From assembly GCA_031288985.1 (NCBI GenBank), contig JAITQH010000011.1, positions 1 to 6,084 of the forward strand: a stretch of 6,084 bases of DNA. The letters run 5' to 3'. This stretch comes from Candidatus Methanoplasma sp. GTDB lineage: Archaea > Thermoplasmatota > Thermoplasmata > Methanomassiliicoccales > Methanomethylophilaceae. Both the position numbers and the translations under genes were made by a program. Positions 1 to 5,220 of the stretch are shown one piece after another (position 1 is the first letter of the stretch; the number at the start of each line of letters is the position of its first letter). The notes beneath the pieces were generated by a model that was not told where the DNA came from, made no database searches, and was given only the letters and a program-made list of their open reading frames with translations.

Positions 1-81
1 GGGGTGCAGTTCCATCCCGAGTCCATACTGACTCCCTGCGGGGAGGCGATCATGAGGAACTTCCTGAGGATGCGGCAATGA
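1..81 (+). CDS. trpG: Anthranilate synthase glutamine amidotransferase component, C-terminal end (partial)
   Basis: Only the last 26 residues are present; the gene starts upstream of the window. The frame opens with GVQFHPES, the conserved C-terminal block of class I (triad) glutamine amidotransferases. Its His (visible residue 5) and Glu (residue 7) complete the Cys-His-Glu triad that releases ammonia from glutamine for the synthase subunit TrpE. The TGA stop at 79-81 overlaps the trpD start as ATGA. The assignment to TrpG rests on the position directly ahead of trpD. The fragment alone cannot rule out the PabA paralogue (an amphibolic subunit serving folate synthesis too) or the amidotransferase end of a fused TrpEG. 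Confidence 0.85.
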   Translation, partial: GVQFHPESILTPCGEAIMRNFLRMRQ

Positions 82-1094
82 TCAAAGAGGCCATCGTGAA
101 GGCGGCGAACCGCGAGGACCTCACATATGAAGCGGCCGAAAGCGTCATTCACGAGATAATGGGCGGAGAGGCCACCGAAATACAGATGGCGGCGTTCCTT
201 ACGGCCATGTCCATGAAGGGGGAGACCATAGACGAGATAACAGCATCCGCCGCAGGCATGCGCAAACACTGCGTACGCATACTCCACGACATGGATGTGC
301 TGGAGATCGTCGGCACGGGTGGGGATGGATCGGACTCGTTCAACATCTCCACGACGTCCGCTCTCGTGGCGTCTTCCGCCGGCATCCCGGTCGCCAAGCA
401 TGGGAACAGGGCGGCGTCAAGCAAGTGCGGCGCGGCCGACGTGCTGGAGGCGCTTGGAGTGAAGATAGACGTGGCTCCCGACGACAGCCTCTCCATACTG
501 AAGGAGATCGGACTGTGCTTTCTGTACGCTCAGAACTACCACATCGCCATGAGGTACGTCGCGCCCGTGCGGCGTGCGCTTGGCATCCGTACGATGTTCA
601 ACATCCTCGGACCTCTTGTCAATCCCGCGGGAGCGAACATGGAGCTGCTGGGAGTTTACGAAGAGGATCTGGTGGAGCCCATGGCGCATGTCCTTTCCAA
701 TCTCGGCGTAAAGGATGCGTTGGTCGTCCACGGCTTGGACGGCTTGGACGAGATATCCGTGAGCGCGCCCACCAAGGTGTGCGAGGTCAGGGACGGGGTC
801 TTCGACACATATGTGATAGATCCTCGGGATTATGGATTCGAACTGTGCGCGAAGAGCGACCTTGTCGGAGGATCCCCGTCGGAGAACGCGGACATCACTC
901 TGAGCATACTCTCCGGGGACAAGGGTCCGAAACGCGACGCAGTGGTGATGAACTCCGCCGCGGCGATATATCTTGCGAAGCGCGGCACTCCTCTGAAGGA
1001 TGCCATCGCAACGGCGCAGGATCTGATCGACGGCGGAAAGCCTATGAAACAGTTAAAGAGGTTCGTAGAACTCACCAACAGAGGATCTGCATGA
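78..1094 (+). CDS. trpD: Anthranilate phosphoribosyltransferase
   Basis: This cytosolic enzyme transfers phosphoribose from PRPP to anthranilate, the second committed step of tryptophan synthesis. At 338 residues it has the usual family length. A helical N-terminal domain (about 1-70) is followed by the PRPP-binding glycine-rich loop GTGGDGSDSFNIST at 79-92. Next come the KHGNRAASSKCGAADVLEALG block at 107-127, RRALGIRTMFNILGPLVNP at 165-183 (anthranilate-site region), and HGLDGLDE at 218-225, whose Asp-Glu pair binds magnesium. Nothing essential seems to be missing. The ATG start overlaps the trpG stop by 4 nt and has a GAGGATG ribosome site at 66-72. The last codons overlap trpC in the same way. 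The wording of the sequence (KGETIDEI near residue 48, VGGSPSEN near 263, a C-terminus of the type RFVELTNR) recalls clostridial TrpD more than archaeal ones; this comes from memory, not a search. Confidence 0.97.
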   Translation: MIKEAIVKAANREDLTYEAAESVIHEIMGGEATEIQMAAFLTAMSMKGETIDEITASAAGMRKHCVRILHDMDVLEIVGTGGDGSDSFNISTTSALVASSAGIPVAKHGNRAASSKCGAADVLEALGVKIDVAPDDSLSILKEIGLCFLYAQNYHIAMRYVAPVRRALGIRTMFNILGPLVNPAGANMELLGVYEEDLVEPMAHVLSNLGVKDALVVHGLDGLDEISVSAPTKVCEVRDGVFDTYVIDPRDYGFELCAKSDLVGGSPSENADITLSILSGDKGPKRDAVVMNSAAAIYLAKRGTPLKDAIATAQDLIDGGKPMKQLKRFVELTNRGSA

Positions 1095-1873
1095 TATTGG
1101 ACGACATCGTCAGGAGCGCGAAGGCGCGCGTCTCCGAGGAGAAGAGAAAGACCGCCTTCAAAGATATGCGCGACGCCGCGCTTTCAATGGACAGGCTGAA
1201 CGGCAGTCCGTTCAAGAAGGCTCTGGGCAAACCCGGGATCTCATTCATATGCGAAGTGAAGAAAGCGTCCCCCTCAAAGGGCGTCATAAGCTCCGATTTC
1301 CCTTTCATCGACATTGCGAGAGGATACGAACGCGCGGGAGCCGACGCCGTGTCGGTGCTCACCGAACCCGAGTTCTTTCTGGGCTGCGATCTGCATCTTG
1401 AAGCCATATCGAAACGCATAGGTCTGCCTGTGCTGAGAAAGGATTTCGTCGTCGATTCTTATCAGGTGTATCAGGCTCGCACGATCGGCGCATCCGCAGT
1501 GCTCCTGATATGTTCGGTGCTCAGCGACCGCTCTCTTGCCGAATGCATGGCGGCGGCGGAGGATCTGGGGATTTCGGTCCTGACCGAGGTGCACGATCCG
1601 GGGGAGGTCGAAAGAGCTCTCAACGCAGGTGCGGACATCATCGGGGCGAACAACCGCGACCTTCGGACATTCGAAGTGGACATCGGAGTCAGCGTGAGGC
1701 TGAGGGACGAGGTCCCCGACGGCGTGCTCTTCGTCGCGGAATCGGGAATAAGAACGAGAGCGGACATCGAGATCCTGGAAAAGTGCGGCGCGGACGCCGT
1801 GCTCATCGGCGAATCCATGATGCTCTCCGATGACAAAAAGGGATATTTGGACAGTCTGAGGGGAACTGTATGA
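1091..1873 (+). CDS. trpC: Indole-3-glycerol phosphate synthase
   Basis: It closes the indole ring by converting carboxyphenylamino-deoxyribulose phosphate to indole-3-glycerol phosphate. The protein is a 260-residue single-domain TIM barrel, not fused to TrpF. All catalytic residues known from the Sulfolobus enzyme can be placed: Glu55 and Lys57 in CEVKKASPSKG, Lys117 in PVLRKDF, Glu166 in LTEVH, Asn187 in GANNRD and Glu217 in AESGI; the phosphate site GADAVLIGES follows at 233-242. The ATG at 1091 is chosen because it overlaps the trpD stop (ATGA), has a GAGGATC ribosome site at 1081-1087, and gives the normal N-terminus MILDDIV. The frame stays open about 670 nt further upstream, but that stretch is an out-of-frame reading of trpD. 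No Trp residue occurs in the protein. Confidence 0.97.
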   Translation: MILDDIVRSAKARVSEEKRKTAFKDMRDAALSMDRLNGSPFKKALGKPGISFICEVKKASPSKGVISSDFPFIDIARGYERAGADAVSVLTEPEFFLGCDLHLEAISKRIGLPVLRKDFVVDSYQVYQARTIGASAVLLICSVLSDRSLAECMAAAEDLGISVLTEVHDPGEVERALNAGADIIGANNRDLRTFEVDIGVSVRLRDEVPDGVLFVAESGIRTRADIEILEKCGADAVLIGESMMLSDDKKGYLDSLRGTV

Positions 1874-2484
1874 TGATCAAGATCTGCGGACTGTTCCGCG
1901 AGGATGACGTGCAATTCGTAAACGAGGCCTTCCCCGATTACGCAGGTTTCGTCTTCGCCGAGAGCCGCAGAAAAGTGTCTCCGGAGCAGGCAAAGGCCCT
2001 GCGGGCGGCGCTTATTCCGGACATCATCCCCGTGGGGGTCTTCAGGGACGCCGATGCCGACGCGATCGCCGGCCTGTACAGCGATGGGATCATAGACGTG
2101 GCTCAGCTGCATGGAGGAGAGGGGCCTGAACTCGTCGATTCCCTCAAAGAACAGGGGATAACAACGATCAAGACCGTAAGCGTCTCCGGAGCCGAAGACG
2201 TCAGGAACGCTTGCGGATGCGGCGCGGATTATGTTATGTTCGACAACGGTTCCGGAGGGACGGGGGAGCGGTTCGACTGGTCCCTCCTTTCGCACGCAAA
2301 TGGGAAGTTCTTCCTTGCGGGCGGCATAGACGCCGGCAACATAGGGGATGCCGCCGCAACGGGCGCTTATGCGGCGGACGTCAGCAGCGGCGCGGAGACC
2401 GGGGGGGTCAAAGACAGAGACAAGATACGCACGCTTGTAATGGCGGCGCATTCACAGGGATCGTACAAAGGCGGTATATCATGA
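1870..2484 (+). CDS. trpF: Phosphoribosylanthranilate isomerase
   Basis: It catalyses the Amadori rearrangement of phosphoribosylanthranilate to carboxyphenylamino-deoxyribulose phosphate, feeding TrpC. The 204-residue TIM barrel has normal length. The N-terminal IKICG carries the catalytic Cys (residue 6), FDNGSGGTGERFDW carries the catalytic Asp (residue 125) and the GGTG phosphate loop, and LAGGI (149-153) plus DVSSGAE (170-176) form the C-terminal phosphate site. Two consecutive ATG codons (1870 and 1873) lie at the trpC stop. The first gives the same ATGA overlap as the other junctions and sits 6 nt after GAGGGG (1858-1863); the second would shorten the protein by one residue, and the sequence alone cannot decide. 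The gene works with its neighbours despite its position after trpC, as its reaction precedes that of TrpC. Confidence 0.95.
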   Translation: MMIKICGLFREDDVQFVNEAFPDYAGFVFAESRRKVSPEQAKALRAALIPDIIPVGVFRDADADAIAGLYSDGIIDVAQLHGGEGPELVDSLKEQGITTIKTVSVSGAEDVRNACGCGADYVMFDNGSGGTGERFDWSLLSHANGKFFLAGGIDAGNIGDAAATGAYAADVSSGAETGGVKDRDKIRTLVMAAHSQGSYKGGIS

Positions 2485-3671
2485 GCAAAGAAAAAGGAAG
2501 GTTCGGACAGTTCGGGGGGCAGTACATACCGGAGACCCTGATGAACGAGGTCCTGCGTCTTGAGAAGGAGTACGCGCATTACAGCAGGGACGCGGTCTTC
2601 CAAAAGGAACTGGCGGATCTGCTGAAGAACTATGCGGGGAGGCCGTCCCTGCTGTACTTCGCGGAGAAGATGACAAAGGATCTGGGCGGCGCGAAGGTCT
2701 ATCTCAAGCGGGAGGATCTCAACCACACGGGGTCGCACAAGATCAACAACGTCCTCGGACAGGCGCTGCTTGCAAAGAAGATGGGCAAGAAACGCGTCAT
2801 TGCAGAGACGGGGGCGGGGCAGCACGGCGTCGCCACGGCCACTGCGGCGGCCCTGCTGGGACTCGAGTGCGAGATATTCATGGGGCGGGAGGACACAGAA
2901 AGGCAGGCGCTCAACGTATTCAGGATGGAGCTTCTGGGCGCGAAGGTCCATACGGTGACAAGCGGCACCATGGTGCTGAAGGACGCCGTCAATGAGACGA
3001 TGAGGGAATGGACCCGCCGCGTGGACGACACCCACTACATCATAGGGACCGTGATGGGTCCGCACCCGTTCCCCGCCATGGTGAGGGACTTCCAGAGCGT
3101 CATAGGCAATGAGGCCAGGAAGCAGCTGCTGGACGCCGAGGGAAAACTTCCGAAGGCCGTGGTAGCGTGCGTGGGCGGCGGAAGCAACGCCATGGGCCTG
3201 TTCCATGCATTCATCGGCGACGGCGATGTCAGGCTCATCGGATGCGAGGCCGCCGGCAAAGGCATCGATACCGGAAAGCACGCGGCCACCGTCACCACGG
3301 GGGAGGTCGGAGTGTTCCATGGCATGAAATCATACTTCAATCAGGATTGCGAGGGGCAGATAGCGCAGGTCTATTCGATCTCCGCCGGATTGGATTATCC
3401 CGGCATCGGGCCCGAGCATGCGTTCCTGCATGAAACGGGCAGAGCGGAATATGCGGCGGTGACGGATGAGGAGGCGGTCTCCGCCTTCGAGTACATAGCG
3501 AGAACGGAAGGGATAATCGCCGCCATAGAGAGTTCGCATGCGATCGCCCACGCCATAAAGCTTGCGCCGCAATACGATCGCGAAGACAGTATAATCGTCT
3601 GCGTGTCGGGCCGCGGGGACAAGGACGTCGCCGCCATAGCAAGGTACAGGGGGGCGGACATCCATGAGTAA
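2481..3671 (+). CDS. trpB: Tryptophan synthase beta chain (TrpB1 type)
   Basis: This PLP enzyme condenses indole, channelled from TrpA, with L-serine to give tryptophan. The 396-residue length is typical of TrpB1, the form that pairs with TrpA. Numbering matches the Salmonella enzyme almost exactly: PLP Lys87 in HTGSHKINN, catalytic Glu109 in AETGAGQHG, phosphate-binding GGGSNA at 232-237, Asp305 in SAGLDYPG, and Ser376 in SGRGDKD, which holds the pyridine nitrogen. The region of about 102-189 is the mobile COMM domain that signals to TrpA. The start overlaps the trpF stop as ATGA and follows a GGCGGT ribosome site at 2470-2475; the frame is open upstream, but that part is a shifted reading of trpF. 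The stop is TAA, the only non-TGA stop in the window. The block MKSYFNQDCEGQIAQVYS recalls clostridial TrpB, with an unusual Cys in place of the common acidic/Tyr pair. Confidence 0.98.
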   Translation: MSKEKGRFGQFGGQYIPETLMNEVLRLEKEYAHYSRDAVFQKELADLLKNYAGRPSLLYFAEKMTKDLGGAKVYLKREDLNHTGSHKINNVLGQALLAKKMGKKRVIAETGAGQHGVATATAAALLGLECEIFMGREDTERQALNVFRMELLGAKVHTVTSGTMVLKDAVNETMREWTRRVDDTHYIIGTVMGPHPFPAMVRDFQSVIGNEARKQLLDAEGKLPKAVVACVGGGSNAMGLFHAFIGDGDVRLIGCEAAGKGIDTGKHAATVTTGEVGVFHGMKSYFNQDCEGQIAQVYSISAGLDYPGIGPEHAFLHETGRAEYAAVTDEEAVSAFEYIARTEGIIAAIESSHAIAHAIKLAPQYDREDSIIVCVSGRGDKDVAAIARYRGADIHE

Positions 3672-4443
3672 GATATCCGACGCCTTCCGAAACGGGAAAG
3701 CATTCATAGGGTTCGTCACAGGGGGCGATCCCACCTTGGACCTGACCGTCGAACTGGTCGTCGGCATGGCCGAGGCCGGCGCCGACATTGTTGAGATAGG
3801 CATACCTTTCTCCGATCCGATAGCCGAGGGGGAGGTCATCCAGAGGGCGAACGCGAGGGCGTTGAATGCGGGAGCATCGGTCAGGGGCATATTCGGCGCC
3901 GTGAGGAAGGTCAGGGAAAGGACGGACGTGCCGATAGTGTTTCTGACGTATCTCAACCCGGTGTTCCGTTACGGTTACGATGAATTCTTTGCCGAATGCA
4001 GGGATGCGGGCGTGGACGGCGTCATAATCCCCGACGCGCCCTTTGAAGAACAGGGCGAATTCAAGCCATCCGCCCGGAAGCACGGCGTGGACGTCATATC
4101 GCTTGTATCCCCGACATCGGAGGACCGCATCGCCAAGATAGCCGCCGACGCCGACGGATATCTGTATGTGGTGTCGTCCATGGGCGTAACGGGGGTCCGC
4201 GGTTCCATCTCCACGGACATTTCAGGAATCGTCGCATCGATAAGAAGGGCGTCCGATGCGCCTGCGGCGGTGGGTTTCGGCATAAGCACGCCGGAGCAGG
4301 CCTGCGAGCTGTCGAAGGCCGCAGACGGCGTCATCGTCGGGAGCGCCATCGTAAGGATCGTGGAGGAGTACGGCAAGGATTCCGTCGAACGCGTGAAGGA
4401 CTATGTCAGAAGGATGAAGGCCGCCATTTCGGAGAGGCCATGA
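3664..4443 (+). CDS. trpA: Tryptophan synthase alpha chain
   Basis: It cleaves indole-3-glycerol phosphate to indole and glyceraldehyde 3-phosphate; the indole passes through a tunnel to TrpB. The protein is a 259-residue TIM barrel, slightly shorter than the enterobacterial form mainly at the N-terminus. Catalytic Glu44 (Salmonella Glu49) lies in VEIGIPFSDP. The second catalytic residue, Asp60 in Salmonella, is Glu55 here (PIAEGEVIQ). Loop 6 (SSMGVTGVRG, 171-180) and the phosphate-binding GFGIST and GVIVGSAIV segments (204-209, 222-230) are intact. The ATG overlaps the trpB stop by 8 nt and follows a purine-rich AGGGGGGCGG at 3648-3657. It is the last gene of the operon; a 114-nt gap follows. 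As far as I remember, PIAEG in place of PLADG is also found in clostridial TrpA, so the change need not mean loss of activity. Confidence 0.97.
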   Translation: MSKISDAFRNGKAFIGFVTGGDPTLDLTVELVVGMAEAGADIVEIGIPFSDPIAEGEVIQRANARALNAGASVRGIFGAVRKVRERTDVPIVFLTYLNPVFRYGYDEFFAECRDAGVDGVIIPDAPFEEQGEFKPSARKHGVDVISLVSPTSEDRIAKIAADADGYLYVVSSMGVTGVRGSISTDISGIVASIRRASDAPAAVGFGISTPEQACELSKAADGVIVGSAIVRIVEEYGKDSVERVKDYVRRMKAAISERP

Positions 4444-4485
4444 CGGCCCCTTCCACACGGTTGGATCGGAGACCGGCGCAGATCC

Positions 4486-4514
4486 GCGGCGGGGGATAGC
4501 CGCATGATTTCTTT
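4486..4514 (+). terminator. Weak hairpin plus T-rich stretch, possible end of the trp transcript
   Basis: A 5-bp perfect stem GCGGC (4486-4490) / GCCGC (4499-4503) with an 8-nt loop is followed by ATGATTTCTTT. Archaeal termination depends mainly on short T-runs, and the run here is interrupted and short, so this is only a candidate. A second small inverted repeat, GGATC (4463-4467) / GATCC (4481-4485), lies just upstream. The rest of 4444-4485 shows nothing recognisable. Confidence 0.25.
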
Positions 4515-4531
4515 AGGCGTACCTAACCTTT
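4513..4531 (+). promoter_or_regulatory. DtxR/IdeR-like operator, probable autoregulatory site
   Basis: TTAGGCGTACCTAACCTTT matches the classical DtxR box TTAGGTTAGSCTAACCTWA at 14 of 19 positions by direct alignment. Its core is a perfect inverted repeat, TTAGG-CGTA-CCTAA (4513-4526). The site overlaps the first bases of the TATA-like box and covers the region where TFB would contact DNA, so a bound repressor should block assembly of the transcription complex. The next gene encodes a DtxR-family protein, and self-control is common in this family. Binding is inferred, not shown. Confidence 0.6.
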
Positions 4532-4536
4532 ATTTA
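4529..4536 (+). promoter_or_regulatory. TATA-like box of the metalloregulator promoter
   Basis: TTTATTTA is the most AT-rich octamer of an otherwise GC-rich gap and resembles the archaeal TATA element. Its centre lies about 26 nt before the ATG at 4558, the usual distance from TATA centre to transcription start, so the transcript would begin at or very near the start codon. The usual purine/A-rich BRE is poor here (CTAACC). Confidence 0.5.
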
Positions 4537-4557
4537 CCTTTTAGGCGATGATGCGTT

Positions 4558-5220
4558 ATGACCACAGGCAACAGGGAGGACTATCTCATCAGCATCCTAA
4601 GGCTGACTGAAGGAGAAGGCGCCACCAAAACGACCGAATTGGCGTCGTTCATGAAGGTGTCCCCTGCCAGCGTCAGCGAGATGCTGAAGATCCTGGCGGC
4701 CGAAGGCTTGGTCGAATATGAGAAGTACAAAGGAGTGAAGCTCACCGGAAGCGGACTCAACTACGCACGCCATATCCGCAAGAAACATCACATAATGGAA
4801 CGGTTCCTGATGGATGTTTTAAATGTGGACGGGGCGACGGCGCACAAAGAGGCATGCAAGATGGAGCACGTGCTGTCCGACGAGTCCGCAGTCAAGATCT
4901 GCCAGATGATCGGAAGCACGATAGACTGCGACTGCCAGAGCTGCACGGATCCCTGCAAAGCGGTGTCGTTCGGCGGAGTCACCATAACCGCCGCTCTGAC
5001 AGATGTGTGCCCCGGAGAACACGGCGTCATCTCCCACATAAAGAACGGGGATGCGTCGACGGTGAAGAAATTGATCCTCATGGGACTCATACCCGGAAGG
5101 GAGATTGCGCTTGACGCGGATCAGCCCGACGATGGAGCGAGGATCGTGCAGATGGGCGGTTCGTCCATAGCGCTTGACGCGGCCCTCGCATCCTCGGTGT
5201 ACGTGGACACGAGGGACTGA
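4558..5220 (+). CDS. DtxR/MntR-family metal-dependent transcriptional regulator with FeoA-like domain
   Basis: Proteins of this family bind Fe(II) or Mn(II), dimerise and repress metal uptake genes. This one has 220 residues in three parts. A winged helix spans 1-65, with the recognition helix near 36-50 (SPASVSEMLKILAAEGL). A dimerisation/metal domain covers about 66-120. A FeoA/SH3-like domain covers about 145-218 (MGLIPGREI, then GGSSIALDAALASSVYV). Metal ligands by alignment to DtxR are His77 and Glu81 (HHIME), and His96, Glu98, Cys100, Glu103 and His104 (HKEACKMEH). Asp8 stands where DtxR has Met10 and MntR has Asp8. A Cys-rich linker, CDCQSCTDPC, lies at 124-133. The start is the first in-frame ATG after the promoter; two nearer-upstream ATGs are in another frame. 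The gene stands alone, with the probable operator just upstream. Whether it senses iron or manganese is not decided by sequence. Confidence 0.93.
   Translation: MTTGNREDYLISILRLTEGEGATKTTELASFMKVSPASVSEMLKILAAEGLVEYEKYKGVKLTGSGLNYARHIRKKHHIMERFLMDVLNVDGATAHKEACKMEHVLSDESAVKICQMIGSTIDCDCQSCTDPCKAVSFGGVTITAALTDVCPGEHGVISHIKNGDASTVKKLILMGLIPGREIALDADQPDDGARIVQMGGSSIALDAALASSVYVDTRD

Larger units (their letters stand above)
4512..4547 (+). repeat. TTTAGGCG direct repeat and CCTAA/TTAGG pair around the TATA box
   Basis: The octamer TTTAGGCG occurs twice, at 4512-4519 and 4540-4547, 28 nt apart. In addition CCTAA (4522-4526) and TTAGG (4541-4545) form an inverted pair with the TATA-like box between them. 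The three half-sites together could hold more than one repressor dimer. The downstream copy AGGCGATG (4543-4550) also weakly resembles a ribosome site 7 nt before the ATG, so its conservation could have another cause. Confidence 0.45.

Noticed and set aside
1..77. Trp attenuator or leader peptide
   Set aside because: The sequence here is the coding end of trpG; any leader control would lie upstream of trpE, outside the window.
425..1090. Upstream in-frame extension of trpC
   Set aside because: The extension is an Arg-rich out-of-frame reading of trpD; the normal IGPS N-terminus and a ribosome site are found at 1091.
1471..2451. Long open frame on the minus strand opposite trpC and trpF (326 codons)
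   Set aside because: It lies antisense to two clear enzymes, its translation is low in recognisable motifs, and GC-rich coding sequence often leaves open antisense frames.
2211..2480. Upstream in-frame extension of trpB
   Set aside because: It reads trpF in another frame; trpB homologues start near 2481, and that start gives PLP Lys87 exactly.
2367..3320. Long minus-strand open frame opposite trpF and trpB (317 codons)
   Set aside because: It is a shadow of the trpB coding strand; the translation has no domain that I recognise and no promoter or ribosome site of its own.
4444..4557. Small gene, tRNA or riboswitch in the intergenic gap
   Set aside because: No cloverleaf, no ribosome-site-backed short frame and no long stem structure; only the weak hairpin and the promoter elements are visible.
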